From Cytophagales bacterium UBA2561 (GTDB lineage Bacteria > Bacteroidota > Bacteroidia > Cytophagales > Thermoflexibacteraceae): DNA of 64,000 nucleotides. The notes beneath the pieces are model-generated. The model saw only the letters and a list, made by a program, of their open reading frames with translations, searched no databases and was not told the DNA's origin. Made by a program: the position numbers and the translations under genes. The first letter of the stretch is position 1. The number at the start of each line of letters is the position of its first letter. Below, piece after piece: positions 8,572 through 15,528 of the stretch. Where the stretch lies: positions 124,001 to 188,000 of the forward strand of contig DDLX01000027.1 in assembly GCA_002340355.1 (NCBI GenBank), written 5' to 3'.

Positions 8572-8921
8572 ATTTTCGTTTTTTGTTGCATTAATTCCTT
8601 CCGAAGTTCCCGATTTTCTTTGAGCAATTCTACCAGCTCGGTCTGGATTTCGATAAACTTAGTTTGTAAATCAAGTAATTTAGAATCATCTGTTTTACGC
8701 AGTGCTTCACCCTCTGCCAAGTTTAGTTCTACCAACTCGGTTAAAGAAACTTCAAAAAAATCCGCTAATTTCAATAAACTATCAAAACTGGGGAAAGCTT
8801 CCTCTCTTTCCCAGCGTCCTATAGAAACAGGGCGCATATCAAAAATTTTGGCAAGCTCCTTTTGTTTTATTCCTTTTTTTACTTTTAAATATTTGAGATT
8901 TTTTGAAAAGTAACTTTTCAT
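8562..8921 (-). CDS. Small XRE-family regulator with C-terminal coiled coil (array 1, gene 1)
   Basis: A 119-aa protein. Residues about 6-62 form an HTH_3 domain (GIKQKELAKIFDMRPVSIGR, then WEREEAFPSFDSLLKLADFF). It is followed by the linker SLTELVELNLAEGEAL and a C-terminal heptad region QTELVELLKENRELRKEL, a probable dimerising coiled coil. It lies on the minus strand and faces a promoter/leader segment at 8965-9105. Genes 2 and 3 of the array share the linker and tail nearly unchanged but differ in the recognition helix, so each probably reads a different operator. No toxin or phage gene is next to it. Confidence 0.85.
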   Translation of the reverse strand: MKSYFSKNLKYLKVKKGIKQKELAKIFDMRPVSIGRWEREEAFPSFDSLLKLADFFEVSLTELVELNLAEGEALRKTDDSKLLDLQTKFIEIQTELVELLKENRELRKELMQQKTKINL

Positions 8922-8964
8922 ATGACTTTTATAACAAAAAAAACATTTTTTAATTTAAAAAAGT

Positions 8965-8972
8965 TATATTTG
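8965..8972 (+). promoter_or_regulatory. -7 promoter box of array 1 unit 1
   Basis: tatatttg matches TAnnTTTG exactly. It points rightwards, away from XRE gene 1, into the leader inverted repeat and the truncated partner start. Confidence 0.55.
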
Positions 8973-8991
8973 TGAGACTAAAGTATAAATC

Positions 8992-9105
8992 AAAAAAGGC
9001 ACAAAACCGCCTCACCGTTCCTGTGCCTTCAAAACTCTGATTTTTTCAAAAAACAGTTTATCAAAATTATGGAAAACCTTATTAAAAAACAAGTATCATT
9101 TTACG
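8992..9105 (+). repeat. Leader plus truncated partner-gene start, copy A
   Basis: This segment contains the leader inverted repeat (8996-9029), a T-rich hairpin, and ATG at 9070 followed by codons for MENLIKKQVSFYES. The reading frame then runs antisense into the 3' end of XRE gene 2. The start region matches that of the intact 127-aa gene at 10915 (MENLAEKQ). It is therefore the scar of a partner gene whose body was lost when the array formed. Confidence 0.7.
8996..9029 (+). promoter_or_regulatory. Leader inverted repeat, copy A
   Basis: aaggcaca (8996-9003) and tgtgcctt (9022-9029) form a perfect 8-bp inverted repeat around the 18-nt core aaccgcctcaccgttcc plus one base. It is present again at 9549 and 10109. 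It lies about 24 bp downstream of the -7 box, so it would be transcribed and could fold as RNA, or it could be an operator. Confidence 0.6.
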
Positions 9106-9469
9106 AGTCTTTGTTTCTTAGTTCCTTTCGAAGCTCCCGATTTTCTTTGAGTATTTCCACAAGTTCGGTTTGAGCCTCAACTAATTTCTCTTGTGCCTTG
9201 AATAATTTTTCTTTTAAGGCTAAAAATTCCGTATCTTCTACCTGAGAAACGGTTTCTCCTTCTATCAAATTTAGTTCCACTAATTCGCTTAGAGAGACAC
9301 CAAAATACTCCGTTAATTTCAATAAATTATTGGACTCAGGTAATATTGCTCCTTTTTCCCAGCGATTGACGGTCGCGGGACTCATACTAAAAAAATCGGC
9401 GATGGCTTTTTGCGAAACGCCTTTTTTTAGTTTTAAGAACTTAAAATTTGAAGAAAAGTTATTCTTCAT
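9101..9469 (-). CDS. Small XRE-family regulator with coiled coil (array 1, gene 2)
   Basis: A 122-aa paralogue of the first array protein. Its HTH (GVSQKAIADFFSMSPATVNR, WEKGAILPESNNLLKLTEYF) has a different recognition helix, while the linker SLSELVELNLIEGETV and the tail AQTELVEILKENRELRKELR are shared. Extra heptads (KLFKAQEKLVEAQ) lengthen the coil. The upstream DNA on its minus-strand promoter side has two direct copies of tattgttt (9477-9484 and 9492-9499), possible operator half-sites. Its stop codon lies within the truncated partner start of copy A. Confidence 0.85.
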   Translation of the reverse strand: MKNNFSSNFKFLKLKKGVSQKAIADFFSMSPATVNRWEKGAILPESNNLLKLTEYFGVSLSELVELNLIEGETVSQVEDTEFLALKEKLFKAQEKLVEAQTELVEILKENRELRKELRNKDS

Positions 9470-9544
9470 GAAATAATATTGTTTTATATAGTATTGTTTG
9501 AAGTAATTTTATTATACTTGCAAATAAGTTTAATTTAAACTAGC

Positions 9545-9657
9545 AAAAAAGGCACAAAACCGCTTCACCGTTTCCATGCCTTCAAAACTCTAATTTTTTC
9601 AAAAAACAGTTTATCAAAATTATGGAAAACCTTATTGAAAAACAAATATCATTTTAC
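9545..9657 (+). repeat. Leader plus truncated partner-gene start, copy B
   Basis: This is a near repeat of the segment at 8992, 553 bp further on. It has the leader inverted repeat (9549-9582), the T-rich hairpin, and ATG at 9622 followed by MENLIEKQISFYDS. The frame then runs antisense through XRE gene 3. No partner body follows, so this is a second scar. Confidence 0.7.
9549..9582 (+). promoter_or_regulatory. Leader inverted repeat, copy B
   Basis: aaggcaca (9549-9556) faces catgcctt (9575-9582). The outer 6 bp (aaggca/tgcctt) pair perfectly; the two innermost positions have drifted relative to copies A and C. The core differs from theirs at two or three bases. Confidence 0.55.
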
Positions 9658-10004
9658 GACTCCTTGTTTCTTAGTTCCTTTCGAAGTTCCCGATTTTCTT
9701 TGAGTATTTCTACAAGTTCGGTTTGGACTTCTAAAAGTTGTGCTTGCAGTTCGATTAGTTTCGTATCATCAATACTGGCTTTAGGCAAAGTTTCGCCTTC
9801 CATCAGATTTAATTCGACTAATTCGGTTAAATTCACATCAAAAATTTTAGCAATCTTCAATAAAGTTTTGGTCTCAGGGTAAAAATCTTCATTTTCCCAA
9901 CGAGAAATTGTTCCAGAAGTTTTTAATCCTAATTTTTGGGCTAATTCTGATTGAGAAATTTTCTTTTTTTTTCGCAAGAAAAATATATTTTTACTGAAAT
10001 TCAT
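9654..10004 (-). CDS. Small XRE-family regulator with coiled coil (array 1, gene 3)
   Basis: A 116-aa protein if it starts at the ATG at 10004 (MNFSKNIFFL), which aligns with the starts of genes 1 and 2 (MKSYFSKNL, MKNNFSSNF). An upstream ATG at 10025 would add seven unrelated residues. The HTH is KISQSELAQKLGLKTSGTIS with RWENEDFYPETKTLLKIAKI. The linker NLTELVELNLMEGETL and tail VQTELVEILKENRELRKELR match the other two. Its 3' end abuts the truncated partner start of copy B. Confidence 0.85.
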   Translation of the reverse strand: MNFSKNIFFLRKKKKISQSELAQKLGLKTSGTISRWENEDFYPETKTLLKIAKIFDVNLTELVELNLMEGETLPKASIDDTKLIELQAQLLEVQTELVEILKENRELRKELRNKES

Positions 10005-10103
10005 ATTTAAAGTGCATAAAAACATTTATTTGAAATAAAAGCACTATATTCGCCATTATTCCAAGTAAATATTTACTCATATTCAATTTTTATTAATAAC
10101 AAT

Positions 10104-10148
10104 CAAAAAAGGCACAAAACCGCCTCACCGTTCCTGTGCCTTCAAAAC
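10104..10148 (+). repeat. Leader inverted repeat, copy C (partial unit)
   Basis: aaggcaca (10109-10116) pairs with tgtgcctt (10135-10142), and the core is identical to copy A, 1113 bp away. After ttcaaaact the similarity stops. The rest of the leader, the T-rich hairpin and the MENL start, reappears only at 10880. This suggests that the segment in between, which carries XRE gene 4 and its promoter, was inserted into or replaced part of this unit. Confidence 0.65.
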
Positions 10149-10369
10149 TTATTGAGCGCATTTAAAAACTTTCTTTTTACAAAGAAAAATAGTTAAAAAA
10201 GCTGTCAAATAAATAAGTTTTAAACGATAGTAGGTCAAAATGTTAAAAAGAAATAGCCTATTTAAACGTTTTTTTAAATGGGTTAAATAAACTTAACAAA
10301 CAAAAAATGGAACATTTTGTTTAGATTTGTGAACTTACCGTTATAAATCTTCTTTGTTTTGTTATATTG

Positions 10370-10792
10370 CTATTTTTGTTCAATATATCTGTTGAGAAGC
10401 CTAATTAGATATATGTTGTCTGTTTCTAACTCCTTAATTTTATTTTTTAGCTTCTCTATTTCTAAAAAAGAATCTTTTACTACCTTGTCTTGTGTGTTAT
10501 CTGGAGTACATTCATTATTTTCAATTTCTATCTGATTAATATTGTCTTTTAACATATTTCCATTACCCGTAATTAACCAATTCGCATCAACTTTATCGAA
10601 AATTGTCAATATTCCGAATAACACCTTATAACTTGGACTGTTTTTTGTACCATCACTTTTCTTTGGTTTTATAATATTGTGTATGGTAGATGGGCTAACA
10701 TCTATCTTTTTCGATAGTGTTGGTGCTTTTATATCGTAAAAAAGCATCAATTCCTCTATTCTATCGTTTATACTATTGTTTATTTTTGACAT
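10370..10792 (-). CDS. XRE/phage-repressor-like regulator (array 1, gene 4)
   Basis: A 140-aa protein of a different XRE subtype from its three neighbours. It has an N-terminal HTH (DRIEELMLFYDIKAPTLSKK, VSPSTIHNIIKPKKSDGTKN), then SYKVLFGILTIFDKVDANW and LITGNGNML, a common repressor signature in this phylum, and a C-terminal coil IEKLKNKIKELETDNIYLIR. It resembles the XRE proteins at 56341 and 57219 in the second array (NKPSFDVL ... DIDAYWLISG). It is divergent from the 127-aa gene, with 122 bp between the start codons. Confidence 0.85.
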   Translation of the reverse strand: MSKINNSINDRIEELMLFYDIKAPTLSKKIDVSPSTIHNIIKPKKSDGTKNSPSYKVLFGILTIFDKVDANWLITGNGNMLKDNINQIEIENNECTPDNTQDKVVKDSFLEIEKLKNKIKELETDNIYLIRLLNRYIEQK

Positions 10793-10817
10793 TTTTTAAT
10801 AAAAAACTATTGCTTAT

Positions 10818-10848
10818 TTTGTATTATTGATTTTTGATAATATATTTG
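10818..10848 (+). promoter_or_regulatory. Promoter of the 127-aa partner gene, with dyad
   Basis: tttg (10818-10821), a 19-bp spacer and tatatttg (10841-10848) form a full-match Bacteroidota promoter. The spacer holds a short dyad, tattat ... ataata, flanking tgatttttg, placed where a repressor made by the divergent XRE gene could block transcription. Confidence 0.65.
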
Positions 10849-10879
10849 TAGCACAATTCAACAAAAACGAATCGCATAA

Positions 10880-10914
10880 ACTCTAATTTTTTCAAAAAAT
10901 AGTTTATCAAAATT
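10880..10914 (+). promoter_or_regulatory. T-rich hairpin just before the partner start codon
   Basis: The stretch aaactctaattttttc then aaaaaatagttt can fold with aaa/ttt, cta/tag and a T/A-rich inner stem. In copy A the same position reads ctg...cag, which keeps pairing by a paired base change; copy B has cta...cag, which does not pair at that position. It lies about 7 bases before the ATG at 10915, so it could affect translation. Confidence 0.4.
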
Positions 10915-11298
10915 ATGGAAAACCTTGCTGAAAAACAAACGGCATCGGCATTTGTATCAACGTTTGCCACACAACATCATACGGACTTGCCCCAAATGAG
11001 TCGGTTCATACGAAATAGTTTTGTCAATCAAGTTCCCTTTGAACTAAAACCTCGTTTTCTTGCCTTAGCCGATTTTTTACAGGAACTACACGAGAAAAAA
11101 GATCAACTTTGGGATACAGCTCTGCTCCAACAAATCGCCGATTACGAAACGCTCACCAAAGACTTGAAATACAAGGCAGAACGAAGCGATGATTTAACTC
11201 ATTTATTTATTCGATTGTTGCTTTCTGCCAATAAACTGATGGATGAAACCACTTGGGAGGTTTTTCTGGAAACCAATTTTCAAAAAAGGAACTCCTGA
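10915..11298 (+). CDS. Partner protein of XRE array 1 (127 aa, unknown function)
   Basis: I do not recognise this family. The 127-aa protein is soluble and predicted mostly helical. It starts MENLAEKQ, the same start that is repeated as truncated scars at 9070 and 9622. Central and C-terminal helices include FELKPRFLALADFLQELHEK and DDLTHLFIRLLLSANKL. There is no signal peptide, membrane segment, cysteine motif or nuclease motif. It is divergent from XRE gene 4 and preceded by a full promoter and the hairpin leader. The arrangement suggests its expression is held down by the XRE protein. The 88-aa proteins of the second array occupy the same position but show no clear sequence similarity. Confidence 0.75.
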   Translation: MENLAEKQTASAFVSTFATQHHTDLPQMSRFIRNSFVNQVPFELKPRFLALADFLQELHEKKDQLWDTALLQQIADYETLTKDLKYKAERSDDLTHLFIRLLLSANKLMDETTWEVFLETNFQKRNS

Positions 11299-11421
11299 TA
11301 TTCTAAACCTGTCAAGTCTTGATTATCAGATTTTATGTGATTTGAGTACTTTTAAAATCCGTAGCCTAGGCTTTGCGAATTAGTATATTAAATCGAAAGA
11401 CTTTCAGTGAAATGCCAAAGG

Positions 11422-11458
11422 AATCCGTACTTTTGCAAAAAACAAAAAACTACGGATT
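11422..11458 (+). promoter_or_regulatory. Promoter/hairpin in front of lgt
   Basis: aatccgta (11422-11429) pairs perfectly with tacggatt (11451-11458), and an inner tttg/caaa can extend the stem. tacttttg (11428-11435), a TAnnTTTG match, lies inside the left arm, and the lgt ATG follows three bases after the right arm. Promoter, hairpin and start codon are thus compressed into 40 bp. Confidence 0.55.
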
Positions 11459-11461
11459 TTT

Positions 11462-12283
11462 ATGGATTTGACCGCAATTCATTGGGGCGTAACGCCTGAA
11501 ATTTTTTCGATGGAAGAGCCATTTAAGTTAGCTGTTCGATGGTATGGATTACTTTTCGCTACGGGTTTTATTGTGGGGCAATATGTCATGGCAGGCTTTT
11601 TTAAAAGAGAAGGGAAACGTGCCGAAGACATTGATGAACTCCTGCTTTATATGGTATTTTCGACTATTTTGGGCGCACGGCTCGGACATTGTTTATTTTA
11701 TCAGCCTGATTTTTACCTCTCTAATCCTATCGAAATTCTCAAAATTTGGGAAGGTGGGCTTGCCAGTCATGGCGGTGCAATTGGTATTCTACTTGGGCTT
11801 TATTTATATATTCGAAAAAAGCCCGATCAAACTTATCTTTGGTTATTAGATCGGGTGGTCATTGCTACTGCTTTCGGAGGTTTTTGTATCCGACTCGGAA
11901 ATCTAATGAATTCCGAAATTGTTGGCTTACCGACTGATTTGCCTTGGGGTTTTGTCTTCGAACGATTAGGCGAAGATTTTGCCCGTCATCCTGCTCAGCT
12001 TTACGAGTCTTTATCTTGTCTGTTATTATTCTTCATGTTATATTTTGGATATCAGAAATTAAAGGGAAATATTCCTGAGGGTCAGTTTTTTGGCATCTTT
12101 TTGATTTATGTTTTTTCCTTACGAATTGTATATGAAACTCTCAAAGAAAATCAAGTAGCCTTCGAGGAAGGGATGGTTATGAATATGGGACAAATTCTAA
12201 GTATTCCGATGGTGCTGGGAGGAATTTTCTTATTAGTTCGGTCATTTCAACAACCAAAAAACACACCCAATAAAAAGCTCTAA
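11462..12283 (+). CDS. lgt: Prolipoprotein diacylglyceryl transferase
   Basis: A 273-aa polytopic inner-membrane enzyme that transfers diacylglycerol from phosphatidylglycerol to the lipobox cysteine of prolipoproteins, the first step in lipoprotein maturation. Family motifs are visible: ARLGHCLFYQPDFYL, the glycine/histidine segment EGGLASHGGAIG (about residues 96-107), the Lgt signature region GGFCIRLGNLMNSEIVG, and HPAQLYESL. The length and about seven membrane segments are normal. It is expected to be essential, and the window contains lipoprotein substrates (SusD, the VWA protein). It has its own promoter/hairpin immediately upstream. Confidence 0.95.
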   Translation: MDLTAIHWGVTPEIFSMEEPFKLAVRWYGLLFATGFIVGQYVMAGFFKREGKRAEDIDELLLYMVFSTILGARLGHCLFYQPDFYLSNPIEILKIWEGGLASHGGAIGILLGLYLYIRKKPDQTYLWLLDRVVIATAFGGFCIRLGNLMNSEIVGLPTDLPWGFVFERLGEDFARHPAQLYESLSCLLLFFMLYFGYQKLKGNIPEGQFFGIFLIYVFSLRIVYETLKENQVAFEEGMVMNMGQILSIPMVLGGIFLLVRSFQQPKNTPNKKL

Positions 12284-12352
12284 GCGAATTGAGGTAATTA
12301 TTCAGAAACTGGCGAATTTTTTGTTAATATTAAGGGCGAAAAGAAATGTACT

Positions 12353-13747
12353 ATGAAAAAAATACAAGAATTCTGGAACGCCCTTTCTCATGCTGGTGTC
12401 CAAGCAAATTACTCCAATTACCTGACCCGTAAGGTGATTTTGACCAATCAGATTGGTGCCATTTTATTTGTTGTATCTTTTGCATCTACGATTCCTTCTT
12501 GGAATTTGATTGAGGGCTGGCAACCCATTTTATTAACTACCATAGGAGCTTACCTTTCGGTCTTATTATTAAATTGGTTGCATTTTCATAGCTTTTCTCG
12601 GCTCTTATTATCCCTCTTACCGATTTCTATCGCTACTACCTATCATGCCACTTCTGCCTTAACCAATGATTTTCTGAATCCTGCTTTACAGATTGTTATG
12701 TTTGGCGGCTGTTTGTATCCCTTTATTTTCTTTGGACTTCGTGAAAAGTGGGAACTTGGAATCACTGCTTTCTTATCTGCCACTATTTTTTTAGGATTTC
12801 CTTATTATGTTGACCTTTTTCCTTATAAGCTTTTGGTTGAAGAAGTAGCACTTATCGAAGGAATGAGTGACAAATTAAACTTATCTGCTGTAGTCACACT
12901 TTATACATCGATGATTTTTATTACAGTGGATAACTATAGAGCTACCAAATTACATACGGTCTTACGCCAAAAAACAGAAGAGCAAAACCAAGAAATGCAA
13001 GAATCTCGTTTTCGGTTAAATGCTTCCCTACGAGAACTGGAGGAAAAGCGCAAAGCAGATAAACAACGGAGTCAAATATCACATTGGTTGACGGCTGTAA
13101 ACGATACTCTACGTACAAAAATATCAGAATCAGAACTTTATACAAAATTGATATCTCAAGTTATAGAAGATATTGGAGCAAACCAAGGTGGAATTTATAG
13201 CGTTAATTATGAAGATTCTAACGATATTCATATCGAATTAGTGGGATGTTATGCTTACGAAGGCGTGAAATTGGATACCCAACGCATCGAAATTGGACAG
13301 GGGTTATTAGGGCAATGTTATTTTGAAAAAGAAAAGATTTTATTGAAAGAAATCCCTAAGAATTACACTAAAATTACATCAGGATTAGGTGAAGCAACAC
13401 CCGCTTTTTTAGCTATCGTTCCTCTAAAAACTAACCAGCAAGTAGAGGGTTTTATAGAAGTGGCTTCTTTCGAAATCTTAGCAGATTATCAAATCGAATT
13501 TTTGGAGCGTACAGGAGAAAGTATTGCTTCTTTCATGGCTTCCTCTAAAGCACAAAAACGTACTGAAATTCTTTTACGACAGTCTCAAAAACAAGCCGAA
13601 GAACTCCGCATCAAGGAGGAGGAAATGCGCCAAAATATGGAGGAACTTCGAGCCACACAAGAAAAAGTGCAGCAAAAAGAAGAAGATTACATACAGAAAA
13701 TCAAACTTTTAGAAGATGAAATTCAAGAACTTCAATGGACTCAGTAA
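12353..13747 (+). CDS. Membrane-anchored GAF-domain sensor without kinase
   Basis: A 464-aa protein. The N-terminal 195 residues hold about five or six membrane segments (for example AILFVVSFASTIPSW and YLSVLLLNWLHF). A coiled coil follows (RLNASLRELEEKRKADKQ), then a GAF domain at about 240-400 (HWLTAVNDTLRT ... IEIGQGLLGQCYFEKEKILL ... AIVPLKTNQQVEGFIEVASF) and a long C-terminal coiled coil (QKQAEELRIKEEEMRQNMEE). No histidine kinase, GGDEF or phosphatase domain is present, so the output must go through protein contact. Such GAF/coil proteins are common in Cytophagales. The ligand is unknown. Confidence 0.75.
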   Translation: MKKIQEFWNALSHAGVQANYSNYLTRKVILTNQIGAILFVVSFASTIPSWNLIEGWQPILLTTIGAYLSVLLLNWLHFHSFSRLLLSLLPISIATTYHATSALTNDFLNPALQIVMFGGCLYPFIFFGLREKWELGITAFLSATIFLGFPYYVDLFPYKLLVEEVALIEGMSDKLNLSAVVTLYTSMIFITVDNYRATKLHTVLRQKTEEQNQEMQESRFRLNASLRELEEKRKADKQRSQISHWLTAVNDTLRTKISESELYTKLISQVIEDIGANQGGIYSVNYEDSNDIHIELVGCYAYEGVKLDTQRIEIGQGLLGQCYFEKEKILLKEIPKNYTKITSGLGEATPAFLAIVPLKTNQQVEGFIEVASFEILADYQIEFLERTGESIASFMASSKAQKRTEILLRQSQKQAEELRIKEEEMRQNMEELRATQEKVQQKEEDYIQKIKLLEDEIQELQWTQ

Positions 13748-13821
13748 TTAAATGTTAATTTTTATGCCTTTGTTGATCTCGCTTTCTTAAAGTACTAGCA
13801 AAATAAATGTATAATCACGTT

Positions 13822-15012
13822 TTATATACCCATTTTTTCCAACAAACTAAAGACTTCTTTCGGCGTAATTTCTTGAATATTTTCATCTGATTTTTGAGCA
13901 TATTTTTCATAAATTTTTTCCCGATTCGATTCATTTTTTAATTCTACTTGAACATTTTTGGGATAAATGGTCAAAATTTGTGGAGCAATTTCAGGTGGAT
14001 ATGGATTGAATCGACCCAAGTGATTTCCATTTGAAATACAGATAGTTGGAGTTTTGACACAAGCCGCCAAATGTATAGCTACGGTTTCATTGGAAATTAA
14101 TAAATCGGCTTCTGCTATTTTCTGGATAAGTCCCATCAATGAAGTTTTTCCACATTCATTCACGATATTTTGCTTCGATAATTTCTGAATTTTTTGTCCT
14201 ATCTCGGCATCCTGTGAGCTTCCCAAAATTTCTATTTTCCAAGTCATTTTTTCAGCAAATTTTTCAGCAATCAAATCAGATAATTTGGCAAAATAAGCTG
14301 GAGACCATCGACGAAAATCGGCGTTAGCACTTGGAAAGAAAATAATTTTTTTGCCTTCATTTTGAGACTTAGGTGACACAACGTTTTTTGGAAAAAATGG
14401 ATTTTGCAAAGTGATTTTTTGATGTAATAAATTTTCAAAAAAAAGTTGATTTCGATAAGATTCAAATATAGTTTTAGATGGAGTTAAAATTAATTGATCA
14501 TAAATTTTTTGAGTTTCTAAACGTATTTTTTCAGATTCATGTAAAAGGTCTCCTTGATGAGCAATTTTTTGATTTGCCCGCGTCATTTTAACCAAATAAT
14601 CTCCATGGAAAAACTCTCGTGAAAATGTTGGATAAATAACTGATTCATAATTTTTTTTGCGAATTTTTAGAATCAATTTGGTATGATAGATAGGGTCATT
14701 TAGGAATCTTTCTCGGTCTAGCCAAATAAAATTATCTACCCAATTGGTATCTAAATTTTCAGCTAAGTTTTTCCAAATTTGATTCCCAAGAAGCGTAATC
14801 TTATAATTTTTATATTTTTCGGAAGTAGCTAAAATTTCTAAGAAATTGCGAAATAAAACATAATCTCCAATCGCATCTGTTCGAATAATGAGCAAGCATT
14901 TTGAAGTGACTTTTATTTCTTTTTTTCGTTTTTCTATTAGAAAAAAAGGCAAAATTTGAGGCAATCGCCATGTTATAAATAAAGCAATACGATTACGGAT
15001 TCTTTGAAGCAT
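13822..15012 (-). CDS. Glycosyltransferase family 9 (heptosyltransferase-like)
   Basis: A 396-aa GT-B fold enzyme. The N-terminal domain begins with an amphipathic stretch, then LLIIRTDAIGDYVLFRNFLE, the GT9 entry motif. The C-terminal domain has KIIFFPSANADFRRWSPAYF and the nucleotide-sugar binding region ISNETVAIHLAACVKTPTIC. GT9 enzymes add heptose or related sugars to the lipopolysaccharide core at the cytoplasmic face of the inner membrane. The following SNGNHLGRFNPYPPE variant is common in Bacteroidota members whose donor is unknown. A -7 box lies 28 bp upstream. The gene stands alone and is convergent with the GAF sensor gene. Confidence 0.85.
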   Translation of the reverse strand: MLQRIRNRIALFITWRLPQILPFFLIEKRKKEIKVTSKCLLIIRTDAIGDYVLFRNFLEILATSEKYKNYKITLLGNQIWKNLAENLDTNWVDNFIWLDRERFLNDPIYHTKLILKIRKKNYESVIYPTFSREFFHGDYLVKMTRANQKIAHQGDLLHESEKIRLETQKIYDQLILTPSKTIFESYRNQLFFENLLHQKITLQNPFFPKNVVSPKSQNEGKKIIFFPSANADFRRWSPAYFAKLSDLIAEKFAEKMTWKIEILGSSQDAEIGQKIQKLSKQNIVNECGKTSLMGLIQKIAEADLLISNETVAIHLAACVKTPTICISNGNHLGRFNPYPPEIAPQILTIYPKNVQVELKNESNREKIYEKYAQKSDENIQEITPKEVFSLLEKMGI

Positions 15013-15039
15013 TCACAAAAAAATTATCGTCCTTTGAGG

Positions 15040-15047
15040 CAAATTTA
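15040..15047 (-). promoter_or_regulatory. -7 box for the glycosyltransferase gene
   Basis: The plus strand reads caaattta, so the minus strand is taaatttg, matching TAnnTTTG. It lies 28 bp upstream of the start codon at 15012. Confidence 0.5.
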
Positions 15048-15102
15048 TTAAAAAAGATACGTACCTTAGTTGTAAAAATAGTTCTGGAAAAAATCGCAAA
15101 AT

Positions 15103-15528
15103 GTGAAGTTTACGAACATACAACTAGAAGATTTACCCAAAATTGCCCCCCAAATCCGACAATTTGCCGAAGAAAACCAACGTAAAATTTGGGTTTTACA
15201 GGGCGAAATGGGAGCAGGAAAAACAACATTAATCAAAGCAATTGGAAAAGCCTTCGGAATTTTGGATAGAATTTCGAGTCCAACTTTTTCGATTATTAAT
15301 GAATATGCCAGTGACAAAGAGGATATATTCTACCACTTTGATTTTTATAGACTTATGGCACAAGAGGAAGCCGTAGAAATTGGTTGCGAAGACTATTTTT
15401 ATTCAGAAAATTATTGCTTTTTGGAATGGGCAGAGCGAATTCCCGACCTTTTGCCTGACCACTATTTACTAATTTCGATACAAGTTGATGAATATGAACG
15501 GCGTTCACTAAATTTAGTTATCCAATGA
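15103..15528 (+). CDS. tsaE: tRNA t6A synthesis ATPase TsaE
   Basis: A 141-aa P-loop ATPase that works with TsaB and TsaD in making threonylcarbamoyladenosine at position 37 of ANN-decoding tRNAs. Walker A is GEMGAGKTT (residues 34-42), followed by the family motifs SSPTFSIINEY, HFDFYRL and FLEWAERIPDLLP. The start is GTG at 15103; the ATG two bases earlier is followed at once by TGA and cannot be used. Its stop overlaps the start of the next gene (ATGA), so the two are translationally coupled. Confidence 0.93.
   Translation: MKFTNIQLEDLPKIAPQIRQFAEENQRKIWVLQGEMGAGKTTLIKAIGKAFGILDRISSPTFSIINEYASDKEDIFYHFDFYRLMAQEEAVEIGCEDYFYSENYCFLEWAERIPDLLPDHYLLISIQVDEYERRSLNLVIQ

Noticed and set aside
9622..9882. 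86-codon plus-strand frame starting MENLIEKQ
   Set aside because: Only the first 14 codons are partner-like; the rest is antisense to XRE gene 3 and has no coding features of its own.
8992..10148. CRISPR-like reading of the regularly repeated leader elements
   Set aside because: Only three copies, spaced by about 520 bp that encode proteins; no short unique spacers and no cas genes.
8562..11298. Prophage immunity region
   Set aside because: XRE repressors alone suggested it, but no phage structural, integrase or replication gene is near either array.
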